Origin: Cyclobacteriaceae bacterium
GTDB lineage: Bacteria > Bacteroidota > Bacteroidia > Cytophagales > Cyclobacteriaceae
Assembly (NCBI GenBank): GCA_028278225.1
Contig: JANQEU010000022.1
Span: 98,244-162,243 of the forward strand
Length of the DNA: 64,000 nt
Direction: 5' to 3'
Below are positions 7,842-17,028 of this stretch, one piece after another. Position numbers and translations under genes: made by a program. How positions within the stretch are numbered: the first letter of the stretch is position 1; the number at the start of each line of letters is the position of its first letter. Below the pieces are notes generated by a model, which was not told the origin of the DNA, searched no databases, and saw only the letters and a program-made list of their open reading frames with translations.

Positions 7842-8627
7842 ATGAGTATTGCTGATAACATAAAACATCTGAGAAAAAAGGCCGGGTTTACTCAGGAGCA
7901 ATTTGCCAATGAGGTCGGAATTAAACGTTCACTGGTTGGGGCCTATGAAGAGGGCCGGGCAGAACCCAGACTGCAAACGCTGACATCCATCGCAAAGGTT
8001 TTATCCGTTTCCGTAGATGGACTTATCAATCAGGATCTGACAAATGAGGAGAATTTTGAAAAGGCAAGGGAAAAAATCAGAATTCTTTCAGTTACCGTAG
8101 ACAGTGAAGACAGGGAAAACATAGAGTTGGTACCGTCAAAAGCGGCAGCAGGATATTTGAATGGCTTTTCAGATCCCGAGTACATTGCCGAACTACCTAA
8201 ATTCAGGTTACCGATCCTGCCACATAATGCCACTTACCGTGCTTTTGAAATAAACGGAGACTCCATGACACCATTAGCGTCGGGATCAATCGTAATTGGG
8301 AAATACGTTGAATCCATCAGGGATGTCAGAAGCGGAAAGACCTATGTGCTGATCACCCGTCAGGATGGGATCGTATATAAACGTGTTTTTAACTACCTGG
8401 AAGAGAAAGGGAAATTATTCCTGGTTTCCGACAATAAATCATATTCGCCTTACGAAGTTGATCCGGTTGATGTCGAGGAAATCTGGGAAGCAATAGCCTA
8501 TATCAGCATCCAGTTTCCTGATCCTGATGCGGCCGATGAAATCACCCTGGAAAAACTTACCGGGATAGTTTTAAATCTCCAGAAGGATGTGAATAAAATC
8601 AAGAAAGGTCATTTAAAGAACGATTAA
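7842..8627 (+). CDS. XRE-family repressor with LexA/CI-like S24 peptidase domain
   Basis: 261 residues. Residues 1-62 form a helix-turn-helix of the Cro/CI type (LRKKAGFTQEQFANEVGIKRSLVGAYEEGR). The C-terminal half is an S24 auto-peptidase: a candidate self-cleavage bond Ala103-Gly104 in AAAGYL, catalytic Ser141 in NGDSMTPL and catalytic Lys180 in GIVYKRV. All three elements are intact, so RecA-stimulated self-cleavage like LexA, CI or UmuD is plausible. Bacteroidota genomes often have such genes near dinB, and dinB is 1.4 kb away here. A short glutamate-rich tail follows the peptidase domain. The targets probably include its own promoter region and perhaps dinB; this is inferred from context. 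Confidence 0.88.
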   Translation: MSIADNIKHLRKKAGFTQEQFANEVGIKRSLVGAYEEGRAEPRLQTLTSIAKVLSVSVDGLINQDLTNEENFEKAREKIRILSVTVDSEDRENIELVPSKAAAGYLNGFSDPEYIAELPKFRLPILPHNATYRAFEINGDSMTPLASGSIVIGKYVESIRDVRSGKTYVLITRQDGIVYKRVFNYLEEKGKLFLVSDNKSYSPYEVDPVDVEEIWEAIAYISIQFPDPDAADEITLEKLTGIVLNLQKDVNKIKKGHLKND

Positions 8628-8634
8628 TAGAATT

Positions 8635-8670
8635 TTTGGTGACTGGATAGAATTCATTCGCTCATTTTTG
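8635..8670 (+). promoter_or_regulatory. Possible Bacteroidota-type promoter for 8700-11189
   Basis: TTTG at 8635-8638 and CATTTTTG at 8663-8670 resemble the -33 TTTG and -7 TAnnTTTG boxes of the Bacteroidota sigma factor, with one mismatch in the -7 box and a spacer of 24 nt, slightly longer than usual. The GTG start lies 29 nt downstream. Confidence 0.3.
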
Positions 8671-8699
8671 CGTTAACGGATTAATCTGAATTCCCGGGC

Positions 8700-11189
8700 G
8701 TGAAGTTTTATCTGACAGTTGCTTTCTTCATAGTCATTTTTCATGGGCTGGCCCAGAGATCTGTCGTTGTATCAGGAAAGGTAACAGAGTCTGAAACCGG
8801 CACACCGATTCCGTTCGCAAATATTATTTTTACAGGTACCACAGACGGAGCGATCACGGATTTTGACGGAAACTTTGTGGCCCGCACTGATCTTCCCGTC
8901 GATTCTATTGAGGTCAGATATATCGGATTTGTTACCCGGCGCAAAGGGCTTTCGGGCGAGTCAACCCAGATCATCAATTTCCAGTTAGATGAAGACGTTC
9001 AGACATTAGCTGCGGTGGTACTGTACGCTGGTGAAAATCCGGCATTTCCAATTCTTCGGGAGGTCATTAAAAACAAAAAGAAAAATGACAAGCGATCCCT
9101 GGATGCCTATGAGTATGAGGCATACACGAAGATTGAGCTTGACATGGACAACATCTCCGACCAGATCAGGAGAAGAAAGGTCATTCAAAAAATCACACAG
9201 GTTCTGGATAGCATTGACCAGATAGCCGGCGAAGATGGAAAACCAGTACTGCCCTTTTTTATTTCCGAAGCAATTTCCAGGTTTTACTACCGGAAGAATC
9301 CAACCTACCGCCATGAGCACATACTCAAAACAAAGATCACAGGAGTTGGACTCACGGATGGTACCACCACCTCACAGGTGATCGGATCGACACTTCAGGA
9401 ATATAATTTTTATCAGAACTGGCTAAATATTGTCAGTAAGGAATTTGCCTCTCCCATAGCTGATAGCTGGAAATTATACTATGACTATGACCTGATGGAT
9501 AGTCTTTACATTGATGATGATTATGTATACAGAGTGGATTTTTATCCAAAAAATGATCAGGATCTTGCATTTCAGGGGACCATGTGGATCACAAGGGAAG
9601 ATTATGCACTAAAGCGTATAGATGCATCTGTCACCGAATCTGCCAATCTCAATTTCATAGACAAAATTAAAATTCAGCAGGATCTCCGGAGAACTGCCGC
9701 CGGTGCCTGGATACCTGAAAAATCCAGGGTTGTTGTTGACGGATCGGAGGTGTCAAAAAACACGGCCGGATTTCTTGCAAAGTTTTATGTGAGTGCAAAG
9801 GATTTTGTGGTTAACCAGCCAAAATCTCCTGATTTCTATCAAAACCCGGTTTCCATGGAAATGGACGCCCAGGAATATCCTGAGAACTTTTGGGAAGAAA
9901 ATCGGCATGACAGTCTCACGGCAACCGAGGAAAACGTATATCAGATGATCGATACATTGAAAAAGATCCCGATTGTCAAAACATCGCTGGATGCCGCAAA
10001 ATTCGGAGCTACGGGATATATTAAAACGGGACCCATTGATATCGGTCCGTATACGGTCTTCTTCGGGGACAATGATATGGAGGGGATAAGGCTGGGAGTG
10101 GGAGCCAGAACAAATTTCCAATTCAGCAAAAAACTGACTATCGGAGGATTTTACGCATATGGCACAAAAGATAATCGTGGAAAGTACCTGAGTTACTTTG
10201 ATTTTGTCCTCAATCGTGAAAAGTGGAGTACGATCAGGATCGAAAGACAAAAGGAAATAGACCAGATCTGGACACTGAATCAGAATGTCCCCTTGATGAG
10301 TTTCTTCTATTCATTCAGCAGGTTTGGGGTGCTGACCCAGCCTTTTATGTACACTAAAAATCGCATTTACTACCAAAAACATCTGTGGACAGGTTTAAAC
10401 CAAACTATAGAATTCAAGCAACAATCATTTCACCCCCGGTTTGATTTTCAATTCACTCCCGAAAATGGGGATCCGGCTACAATGCTCAGTGATTTTGATA
10501 TCTCGGAAATCACCTTTTCCACCCGGTGGGGGAAGGATGAAATTTTTGTGATCAATGACAATGAGAGATGGAGTCTGGGAACTATTCGGTGGCCTGCCAT
10601 TACGTTTGATTATACGTATGGCATCCCCAATTTCCTGGGGAGTGACCTGACGTATCACCGGCTGAAGTTAAGGTTTGAGAAACGTCAGAAAATGGCAGCT
10701 TTAGGCATATCGTACTTTGACCTTTCGGGAGGTATCATTTTTGGGGATGTTCCATATCCGCTGCTATTTAATCATCTGGGAAATGAAACACCGGTTTATG
10801 CCAACTTTACTTACAATCTTATGAATTACTTTGAATTCTCAAGTGATCAGTATGTGGCATTGAGGTACCGGCATTCATTTGAAGGCCTGGTACTCAATAA
10901 AATTCCGTTGATGCGAAAACTGAAATGGAGACTGGTTGGAAACATGAATATGGTTTATGGGGGTATGAAAGACTCCAATAAAGATCTTACAATTTATCCG
11001 CAGGATCAGCTTGGCAATCCCATGATCCCATTTTTCACTTTGAGCACTAAACCGTACGCGGAGGTGGGCTACGGAATTGAAAATATATTCAAGATATTCA
11101 GGGTGGATGCATTTCATCGGCTGACCTATCTGAATCATCCAAATATTAATAATTTTGGGCTAAAATTCAGCGTCCAAATTATTATCTAA
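8700..11189 (+). CDS. DUF5686 family outer-membrane protein with carboxypeptidase-regulatory-like domain
   Basis: 829 residues from a GTG start. A signal peptide (FFIVIFHGLAQRS) is followed by a carboxypeptidase-D regulatory-like beta-sandwich at about residues 20-105 (VSGKVTESETGTPIPFANIIF, DGNFV), the fold found in front of many Bacteroidota outer-membrane barrels. The remainder matches the DUF5686 pattern: a central region (AYTKIELDMDNI) and a C-terminal half rich in amphipathic strands, ending in a hydrophobic strand (LKFSVQIII) as expected for a beta-barrel. Function of the family is not established. The gene abuts the next one with no gap (stop 11187-11189, start 11190), which indicates an operon with the TPR lipoprotein. 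Confidence 0.83.
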   Translation: MKFYLTVAFFIVIFHGLAQRSVVVSGKVTESETGTPIPFANIIFTGTTDGAITDFDGNFVARTDLPVDSIEVRYIGFVTRRKGLSGESTQIINFQLDEDVQTLAAVVLYAGENPAFPILREVIKNKKKNDKRSLDAYEYEAYTKIELDMDNISDQIRRRKVIQKITQVLDSIDQIAGEDGKPVLPFFISEAISRFYYRKNPTYRHEHILKTKITGVGLTDGTTTSQVIGSTLQEYNFYQNWLNIVSKEFASPIADSWKLYYDYDLMDSLYIDDDYVYRVDFYPKNDQDLAFQGTMWITREDYALKRIDASVTESANLNFIDKIKIQQDLRRTAAGAWIPEKSRVVVDGSEVSKNTAGFLAKFYVSAKDFVVNQPKSPDFYQNPVSMEMDAQEYPENFWEENRHDSLTATEENVYQMIDTLKKIPIVKTSLDAAKFGATGYIKTGPIDIGPYTVFFGDNDMEGIRLGVGARTNFQFSKKLTIGGFYAYGTKDNRGKYLSYFDFVLNREKWSTIRIERQKEIDQIWTLNQNVPLMSFFYSFSRFGVLTQPFMYTKNRIYYQKHLWTGLNQTIEFKQQSFHPRFDFQFTPENGDPATMLSDFDISEITFSTRWGKDEIFVINDNERWSLGTIRWPAITFDYTYGIPNFLGSDLTYHRLKLRFEKRQKMAALGISYFDLSGGIIFGDVPYPLLFNHLGNETPVYANFTYNLMNYFEFSSDQYVALRYRHSFEGLVLNKIPLMRKLKWRLVGNMNMVYGGMKDSNKDLTIYPQDQLGNPMIPFFTLSTKPYAEVGYGIENIFKIFRVDAFHRLTYLNHPNINNFGLKFSVQIII

Positions 11190-12254
11190 GTGTTCGTTCG
11201 ACTTCTCTTTATTTCAATCTTTCTGGCTGGTTGCGGAAGCTCCGGGGACAGCGACAAAATTGTCATTCCGCAACTTGGAGCAGATTATTATTTGAAATCC
11301 GCCAGGTCCATAGAATCCAGGCTGGAAGATGACCCGGAAAATTTGAGATTGATCCGGCTTCAGCTTTCACATTATGAAAAATTGGGATGGCCCGAAGAAT
11401 CGGGGAAGTCCATAGAACGGGCAAGAAAACTCATCGGTCTTGATCCCCTGTTCGTCAATCAGCAAATAGATTATTTCAGAACGCATGAGTTGTACAGGGA
11501 ATTGTTAAACCTGATCTCTGAGCAGGAATTGGTCGGGGATATTCCGAAGAGCATGGTAAAAGCAAAAATTGAAGCAGCTGTCAATGTCGGCAACGTTGAA
11601 TTGGCCAGAAAGGATCTGGATAGATTAATGGAGCTCGGTGACAGGGATGATTACATCTTCGGTGCGATCAGTTATCTGTCGCTGAAAGATACCGTCGCTG
11701 CAATGGACAGTTATCTTGAGGCCTGGGAAAGTGACCGGTTGGAGGAATCAGGTCTTCATAGATTCGTACCGATTTTGCTTCAGTCAGGGAGTGTTGCAGA
11801 GGTCATAGACCTACTAACGCAATATCTTTCTTCAAATAATGATCCGCAGCTGAACATTTACCTGGCAAATGCTTACTACAACGCCGGGGATACAACCATG
11901 GCGAAGAACAGATTAAAACCGTACGATGGAAATGAAGAATTGTTTTTGCTTTCCGAATGGTATCGAATGGAAGAGAACTGGGATTCAGCTCAACTTTGTT
12001 TGGTTGAAATACTGAAGGATGAGCCGGAAAACAGAAATGCCATATTGCAACGAGGTAATATCGATCAGGAAAGAGGTTTTTTGTCACGATCATTGATTTA
12101 TTATAATCAGCTGATCGCTCTGGATTCTACTGATGAGGAAGCTATCGAACAACTTGATCTTGTAACCCGAAAAATTGCATATTTGCAGAAAATTCGGGAG
12201 ACCGGGCAGGAAATCCCGATACTGGACCTTAATTCAAAAAAAAATAATCCCTGA
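11190..12254 (+). CDS. TPR-repeat lipoprotein
   Basis: 354 residues from a GTG immediately after the previous stop. A lipoprotein signal ends in LAGCGSSG, so Cys near residue 15 should be lipidated. The body is helical and composed of tetratricopeptide-like pairs ([61 protein letters not shown]). It is probably a protein-binding adaptor in the periplasm. It is translationally linked on both sides: it abuts the DUF5686 gene and its TGA overlaps the ATG of thrS by one base, so the whole block may be transcribed into thrS. Specific partner unknown; the DUF5686 protein is the obvious candidate. Confidence 0.78.
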   Translation: MFVRLLFISIFLAGCGSSGDSDKIVIPQLGADYYLKSARSIESRLEDDPENLRLIRLQLSHYEKLGWPEESGKSIERARKLIGLDPLFVNQQIDYFRTHELYRELLNLISEQELVGDIPKSMVKAKIEAAVNVGNVELARKDLDRLMELGDRDDYIFGAISYLSLKDTVAAMDSYLEAWESDRLEESGLHRFVPILLQSGSVAEVIDLLTQYLSSNNDPQLNIYLANAYYNAGDTTMAKNRLKPYDGNEELFLLSEWYRMEENWDSAQLCLVEILKDEPENRNAILQRGNIDQERGFLSRSLIYYNQLIALDSTDEEAIEQLDLVTRKIAYLQKIRETGQEIPILDLNSKKNNP

Positions 12255-14200
12255 TGGGTGAAAAGAAGATAAAGATCACGCTTCCCGATGGAAGTGTGAA
12301 GGAGTATAATGCCGGTGTGACTTCTCTGGATGTTGCCGTCGATATCAGCGAAGGCCTGGCCAGAAATGTATTGGCTGCCAGGGTGAACGGTGAAGTTTGG
12401 GATGCATTCAGACCGATAGGCGAGGATGCTGATCTGCAATTGCTGACCTGGAATGATGAAGAAGGAAAATCAACGATGTGGCATTCGTCGGCACATTTAA
12501 TGGCCGAGGCCCTGGAGTCTTTGTACCCTGGTGTAAAGTTCGGAATAGGACCGCCAATTGACGCAGGTTTTTATTATGATGTCGATTTCGGAGACCAGCA
12601 TTTTGACTCCGAGCATCTTGAAAAACTGGAAGAAAAGATGATGGAGCTGGCCCGGCAGAAGAACGGGTATTCCAGAAAAGAAATTTCTAAAGCTGACGCA
12701 CTGGCCTACTATCGTGAAAAGGGTGATGAATACAAATTGGAGCTAATAGATGAATTGGAAGATGGCTCCATTACTTTTTATACCCAGGGGAACTTCACCG
12801 ACCTGTGCAAGGGGCCTCATATGCCTCATACGGGATTTGTGAAAGCTGCGAAGATACTGAATGTGGCAGGTGCGTTCTGGCGTGGTGATGAAAAGAGAAA
12901 GCAACTGACCAGACTTTACGGGATCACTTTTCCAAAGCAGAAAGAGCTGAAGGAATACCTGGAACTGCTGGAAGAAGCCAGGAAGAGAGACCATCGAAAA
13001 ATAGGGCAGGAACTCGACCTGTTTACTTTTTCACAAAAGGTCGGCAAAGGACTGGCATTGTGGCTGCCCAAGGGAGCCGTTCTCCGTGAGCGACTGGAAA
13101 ACTTCATGAGGAAGGAGCAGGTCAAGTCCGGGTATGACCAGGTCGTTTCACCCCACATTGGTGGCAAGGAACTTTATGTAACATCCGGTCACTACGAAAA
13201 ATATGGTAAGGATTCTTTTCAACCGATAACTACCCCCGCGGAGAATGAGGAGTTTTTATTGAAGCCAATGAATTGCCCGCATCACTGTGAGATGTACAAT
13301 TCAAGGCCCAGGTCTTACAAAGATCTGCCCATCCGATATGCGGAATTCGGGACAGTTTACAGGTATGAGCAAAGCGGCGAGCTTCATGGGTTGACAAGGG
13401 TGAGGGGATTTACCCAGGATGATGCCCACATTTTTTGCAGACCTGCTCAGGTGAAAGAAGAATTTGCGAAGGTCATAGACCTTGTGCTCCATGTCTTCAA
13501 AGCATTAGGTTTTACGGAATATACAGCTCAGGTTTCTTTGAGGGATCCAAATGATCCGGATAAGTATATTGGGGAAGATGATGCCTGGGACAAGGCTGAA
13601 GCCGAGATCCAGGAGATTGCAGATGAAAAAGGTCTGGAAACTGTTGTTGAGGTTGGTGAGGCGGCGTTTTATGGTCCGAAACTGGACTTCATGGTGAAAG
13701 ATGCCTTGGGAAGGAAGTGGCAATTGGGGACGATACAGGTGGACTATAATTTGCCGGAGCGATTCAACCTTGAGTATGTTGGATCGGATAACCTCAAGCA
13801 TCGTCCGGTAATGATCCACAGGGCACCGTTTGGATCAATGGAGCGTTTTGTGGCAATTCTTATTGAAAATACCATGGGAAATTTCCCGTTGTGGCTGGCA
13901 CCGGACCAGATAGCCATTTTGCCGATCTCGGAAAAATACCATGACTATGCCAAAACCGTGTATGCCGATTTGCAGGAAAGTGATATCAGGGGGATAATAG
14001 ATGAAAGAGATGAGAAAATCGGCAAGAAAATTCGTGATTCAGAGGTCAGAAAAATACCTTATATGCTGATTGTTGGTGAGCAGGAAGTAAATTCAAACGC
14101 CGTCTCCGTGCGTGCTCATGGCAAAGGAGATTTAGGTCAAATGCCGGTCGGTGAGTTTAAATCCATGTTTCGGAAAGAGGTCAATGAAATGTTAAAATGA
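12254..14200 (+). CDS. thrS: Threonyl-tRNA synthetase
   Basis: 648 residues, full length for a bacterial ThrRS. The N-terminal TGS domain is at residues 1-60 ([16 protein letters not shown]). The editing domain carries [11 protein letters not shown] and the [12 protein letters not shown] zinc-like motif. The class II catalytic core includes the zinc-binding Cys in [13 protein letters not shown], motif 2 [26 protein letters not shown] and motif 3 [11 protein letters not shown]. The C-terminal anticodon-binding domain follows ([17 protein letters not shown]). It charges tRNA-Thr in the cytoplasm. The order thrS-infC-rpmI-rplT is the widely conserved translation operon. The start overlaps the preceding TPR lipoprotein stop (TGATG). 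Confidence 0.98.
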   Translation: MGEKKIKITLPDGSVKEYNAGVTSLDVAVDISEGLARNVLAARVNGEVWDAFRPIGEDADLQLLTWNDEEGKSTMWHSSAHLMAEALESLYPGVKFGIGPPIDAGFYYDVDFGDQHFDSEHLEKLEEKMMELARQKNGYSRKEISKADALAYYREKGDEYKLELIDELEDGSITFYTQGNFTDLCKGPHMPHTGFVKAAKILNVAGAFWRGDEKRKQLTRLYGITFPKQKELKEYLELLEEARKRDHRKIGQELDLFTFSQKVGKGLALWLPKGAVLRERLENFMRKEQVKSGYDQVVSPHIGGKELYVTSGHYEKYGKDSFQPITTPAENEEFLLKPMNCPHHCEMYNSRPRSYKDLPIRYAEFGTVYRYEQSGELHGLTRVRGFTQDDAHIFCRPAQVKEEFAKVIDLVLHVFKALGFTEYTAQVSLRDPNDPDKYIGEDDAWDKAEAEIQEIADEKGLETVVEVGEAAFYGPKLDFMVKDALGRKWQLGTIQVDYNLPERFNLEYVGSDNLKHRPVMIHRAPFGSMERFVAILIENTMGNFPLWLAPDQIAILPISEKYHDYAKTVYADLQESDIRGIIDERDEKIGKKIRDSEVRKIPYMLIVGEQEVNSNAVSVRAHGKGDLGQMPVGEFKSMFRKEVNEMLK

Positions 14201-14286
14201 CTGACGCAGTATTACAATTAAATAGAAAATAATACGATATTTGCGTTTCATTTTTTTGAATGGTTAAATAATAAAGAAGGAAAACA

Positions 14287-14841
14287 ATCGGTAAACAGAA
14301 AAGAAGACCACTAGGTCGGGTAAGAATTGAAGAACCCTACAAGGTAAATGAAAAGATCACAGCGACGCCTGTTAGAGTTGTAGGAGATAATGTTAAAGTT
14401 GATGTTTATCCTTTATCCACGGCTTTGAAATTGGCCGAAGAACAGGGATTGGACCTTGTAGAAATTTCTCCGAAAGCTGTTCCGCCGGTTTGTAAGATTA
14501 TTGATTACTCTAAATTCAAATACGACCAGAAGAAAAAGCAGAAGGAGATCAAATCCAAAGCTCAGAAAACGGTTGTAAAGGAAATTCGGTTTGGTCCGAA
14601 TACGGATGATCATGATTTCAACTTTAAGCTAAACCATGCAAAAAAGTTTTTGAATGATGGATCGAAGGTCAAAGCCTTTGTTCATTTTGTTGGAAGAACA
14701 ATTGTATTTAAGGAGAGGGGTGAGATATTGTTACTAAAGTTTGCCCAGGCTCTTGAGGAGGAAGCAAAGGTTGAACAGTTTCCTAAGCTCGAGGGAAAGC
14801 GAATGTTTTTGTTGATGGCACCCAAGCAAAATAAAAAATAG
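14287..14841 (+). CDS. infC: Translation initiation factor IF-3 with AUC start codon
   Basis: Binds the 30S subunit and controls fidelity of start-codon selection. No ATG, GTG or TTG is in frame between the stop at 14272-14274 and residue 47, yet the conserved IF-3 N-terminus begins well before that: after ATC at 14287 the protein reads [23 protein letters not shown] lies 7 nt after an AAGAAGG ribosome-binding site. This gives 184 residues, the normal IF-3 length. E. coli infC uses AUU for autoregulation by IF-3, and AUC should work the same way. Motifs include [18 protein letters not shown] and the C-terminal [24 protein letters not shown] box at 14236-14243 may be part of its own promoter. 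Confidence 0.96.
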   Translation: MGKQKRRPLGRVRIEEPYKVNEKITATPVRVVGDNVKVDVYPLSTALKLAEEQGLDLVEISPKAVPPVCKIIDYSKFKYDQKKKQKEIKSKAQKTVVKEIRFGPNTDDHDFNFKLNHAKKFLNDGSKVKAFVHFVGRTIVFKERGEILLLKFAQALEEEAKVEQFPKLEGKRMFLLMAPKQNKK

Positions 14842-14847
14842 ATCAGA

Positions 14848-15042
14848 ATGCCTAAAGTGAAGACCAATTCCGGTGCAAAGAAGCGATTCAAGCTGACGGG
14901 TACGGGAAAGATTAAAAGAAAACACGCTTATAAAAGTCATATCCTTACAAAGAAGGAAACGAAGCAAAAGCGTAATCTGACACATATGACGCTGGTTCAT
15001 AAGTCAGATGAAAAGAATATTAAGCAGTTGCTTAATCTCTAA
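14848..15042 (+). CDS. rpmI: 50S ribosomal protein L35
   Basis: 64 residues, strongly basic, with the family pattern [24 protein letters not shown] near the start and [18 protein letters not shown] later. Part of the large ribosomal subunit. It lies six bases after infC and ahead of rplT in the conserved operon. Full length; the ATG follows a GA-rich stretch (GATCAGA). Confidence 0.98.
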   Translation: MPKVKTNSGAKKRFKLTGTGKIKRKHAYKSHILTKKETKQKRNLTHMTLVHKSDEKNIKQLLNL

Positions 15043-15063
15043 AGGTTTATGGTTTAACCCGAT

Positions 15064-15103
15064 AATTGGTTATAAGAGACCGCCAGCCGGCGGTTCGCCA
15101 ATT
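15064..15103 (+). promoter_or_regulatory. Two-tier stem-loop upstream of rplT
   Basis: The rpmI-rplT spacer holds a nested structure: outer arms AATTGG (15064-15069) and CCAATT (15098-15103), inner arms ACCGCC (15079-15084) and GGCGGT (15089-15094) around an AGCC loop. There is no T-run after it, so it is not an intrinsic terminator. L20 represses its operon by binding leader RNA in E. coli and B. subtilis, so this could be an L20-binding or processing site. Alternatively the inner palindrome is a small inserted repeat. Confidence 0.45.
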
Positions 15104-15120
15104 GTCAAAAAAGATGAGAA

Positions 15121-15465
15121 ATGAGAACAGTTAATCGCGCAGCATCAAGAACCCGGCGCAAAAAAATGATGAAAAACGCCAAGGGTTACTTTGGTCGAAG
15201 AAAAAATGTTTGGACGGTAGCAAAGAATGCCGTTGAGAAAGGTTGGACATATGCATATCGGGACCGCAAGGCCAAGAAGAGGGAATTCAGAGCTTTGTGG
15301 ATCCAGCGGATCAATGCCGGAGTCCGTCAGTACGATTTGAGTTATTCGAAGTTTATGGGCCTCTTGAAGGAGAACAATATCGAGATAAACCGGAAGGTTT
15401 TGGCAGATCTGGCAATGAACAACCCGGATGCGTTCAAAGCGATCGTGGACAAAGTAAAAAAATAA
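15121..15465 (+). CDS. rplT: 50S ribosomal protein L20
   Basis: 114 residues, basic, with the canonical opening [26 protein letters not shown] broken here as [14 protein letters not shown] then [11 protein letters not shown], and the C-terminal half [20 protein letters not shown]. Binds 23S rRNA early in 50S assembly and represses its own operon in other bacteria. Last gene of the thrS-infC-rpmI-rplT operon, followed by an intrinsic terminator. Confidence 0.98.
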   Translation: MRTVNRAASRTRRKKMMKNAKGYFGRRKNVWTVAKNAVEKGWTYAYRDRKAKKREFRALWIQRINAGVRQYDLSYSKFMGLLKENNIEINRKVLADLAMNNPDAFKAIVDKVKK

Positions 15466-15485
15466 ACTAACAAATTGTTTGGGTG

Positions 15486-15530
15486 AAGCCCCGTCCTCCT
15501 GAAGGTTACCTGGAGAGCGGGGCTTTTATT
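15486..15530 (+). terminator. Intrinsic terminator of the thrS-infC-rpmI-rplT operon
   Basis: AAGCCCCG (15487-15494) pairs with CGGGGCTT (15518-15525) around a loop that contains further pairing (CTCC/GGAG), followed by TTTTATTTT. It begins 21 nt after the rplT stop. Confidence 0.85.
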
Positions 15531-15610
15531 TTGGTCAATACGGGTACGTAAGCTTGTTTTTTAGACGTTATTTAGTCAATTTTAACATTGAACAACTAAT
15601 ACTTCGGTAA

Positions 15611-16351
15611 ATGAGGGGTGCTTTTCTGATAATACTGTTTCTCATCTCCATTGCAGGTTACAGCCAGCAATTCCAGGTAATTGATGTAAGCCAAAGCAAG
15701 GGCAAAGTCATAATAAATTATAATGTGAACCCGCAATACCGAGGGGAAAAGTATAAGGTTGACATATATGGATCTCATGACAATTATACAAGGCCACTTC
15801 AGTATGTTAGTGGAGATGTCGGAGATGATGTGGTTTCTGATGGTAATACATTATCCATCGAGTGGAACGCGCAGCGGGAGCTAAAAACATTTGACGGACA
15901 GATCCAGTTTGAATTGAGGGGAATAGTCACCTATGTGCCGATCCACTCCGTAGGAGATCGGATATCGGCAAAACAAAAGAAGGAGACGACTGTCCGTTGG
16001 GAAGGTGGTGGAAGCAGTGATCGCATTGGCATCGATTTGGTCCGGGATGGTAGAATTGTAAAAAGACTGGACGATGTCAATAATACCGGAGAGTACAGGT
16101 GGATAGTAGGAACCGATTTGGATAAGGGTGCCGGTTACGAGTTGCAACTTCAAAATCTGAGTAATTCAGGTGAGTCATTTCAGACAAATCCATTTAAGAT
16201 TTCGGGAGGTTTACCTATTTGGATGATCATCGGACCAGGTGCCGTGATAGCAGCAGGAGTGGTGTATATTGTAACCTCCGGGGGAGATGGGCCTTCGGGA
16301 ACAGAAGAAGCGGACTTGCCAAGTGCCCCAGGTGTTCCGAGCGGGGGTTAA
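15611..16351 (+). CDS. Secreted/membrane-anchored beta-sandwich protein (Kre9/Knh1-like)
   Basis: 246 residues. Signal peptide (FLIILFLISIAGYSQQ), an extracytoplasmic beta-rich body, then a C-terminal transmembrane helix (WMIIGPGAVIAAGVVYIV) and a short acidic, Pro/Gly-rich tail. A segment near residue 120-200 (TTVRWEGGGSSDRIGIDLVRD then TGEYRWIVGTDL) resembles the Ser-Thr-rich/Kre9-Knh1 type fold that is often seen in Bacteroidota surface proteins. Its stop overlaps the start of the sugar transferase by one base (TAATG), so it heads the polysaccharide locus transcript and may be linked to envelope glycan assembly. No specific function is assignable. Confidence 0.65.
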   Translation: MRGAFLIILFLISIAGYSQQFQVIDVSQSKGKVIINYNVNPQYRGEKYKVDIYGSHDNYTRPLQYVSGDVGDDVVSDGNTLSIEWNAQRELKTFDGQIQFELRGIVTYVPIHSVGDRISAKQKKETTVRWEGGGSSDRIGIDLVRDGRIVKRLDDVNNTGEYRWIVGTDLDKGAGYELQLQNLSNSGESFQTNPFKISGGLPIWMIIGPGAVIAAGVVYIVTSGGDGPSGTEEADLPSAPGVPSGG

Positions 16352-17028
16352 TGGTGCAAGGATCTCTAACGCCGGATCAGCAAATTACAATTCCAATTAG
16401 AGTTTCATTTTATTTTCGCTACGGCAAACGTCTCTTTGACCTGATGGTCGGTATTTCACTCCTGGTGATCCTGGTACCGGTTTACGTTCTGGTGTCATTA
16501 CTGGTTTTGTTTTCTTCACGTGGACCGATCTTCTACAGCCAGGAGAGATTGGGTCAGCTTGGCAGACCATTTACTTTTTATAAGTTTCGCAGTATGTATG
16601 TCAATAGCGAACCCGACGGACCGCAATTGTCAATCGGTGAAGAGGATCCCCGGGTTACAGGTGTTGGAAAGTTCCTGAGAAAAACCAAATTGGATGAGAT
16701 CCCTCAACTTTGGAATGTGCTTAAGGGAAATATGTCCCTTGTTGGCCCAAGACCTGAACGGCCTTTTTATGTGGAAAAAGCCGTTGCACTTGATGGCGAT
16801 GTTAAAGCGCTGCAGCGAATCAGGCCCGGGATCACATCTATCGGACAGATCGAGTTCGGATATGCGCATAATTTGAACGATGTGGTAGAGAGAATGCGGA
16901 TTGACCTGAAATACCGGAATAGCATTTCATTGCGTACGGACCTTTCCATTCTTTTCAGGACCGTGCTGATCGTTCTGTTTATTGCGCCAAAGCCCAAAAA
17001 ATCAAGGACGTACAAAGACTCTCATTAA
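16351..17028 (+). CDS. Initiating sugar-phosphate transferase (undecaprenyl-phosphate type)
   Basis: 225 residues of the bacterial sugar transferase (PF02397, WcaJ/WbaP C-terminal) type. One N-terminal membrane segment (LMVGISLLVILVPVYVLVSLL) precedes the catalytic part: GPIFYSQERLG, FTFYKFRSMY, KLDEIPQLWNVLKGNMSLVGPRPERP. It transfers a sugar 1-phosphate to undecaprenyl phosphate on the inner membrane, the first step in O-antigen, capsule or exopolysaccharide assembly. The short form without the four extra N-terminal helices is normal for many phyla. An upstream in-frame ATG at 16219 lies inside the preceding gene in another frame; the start at 16351, overlapping that gene's stop, fits the conserved N-terminus. 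It overlaps the convergent glycosyltransferase by 4 nt. Confidence 0.93.
   Translation: MVQGSLTPDQQITIPIRVSFYFRYGKRLFDLMVGISLLVILVPVYVLVSLLVLFSSRGPIFYSQERLGQLGRPFTFYKFRSMYVNSEPDGPQLSIGEEDPRVTGVGKFLRKTKLDEIPQLWNVLKGNMSLVGPRPERPFYVEKAVALDGDVKALQRIRPGITSIGQIEFGYAHNLNDVVERMRIDLKYRNSISLRTDLSILFRTVLIVLFIAPKPKKSRTYKDSH

Noticed and set aside
14425..14841. infC starting at TTG 14425
   Set aside because: This would remove the conserved N-terminal domain start of IF-3; the frame upstream to ATC 14287 is conserved.
16219..16350. Upstream in-frame ATG for the sugar transferase
   Set aside because: It would lie inside the preceding gene, and the 44 added residues (Cys- and Arg-rich) have no counterpart in the family; the start at 16351 overlaps the previous stop as usual in operons.
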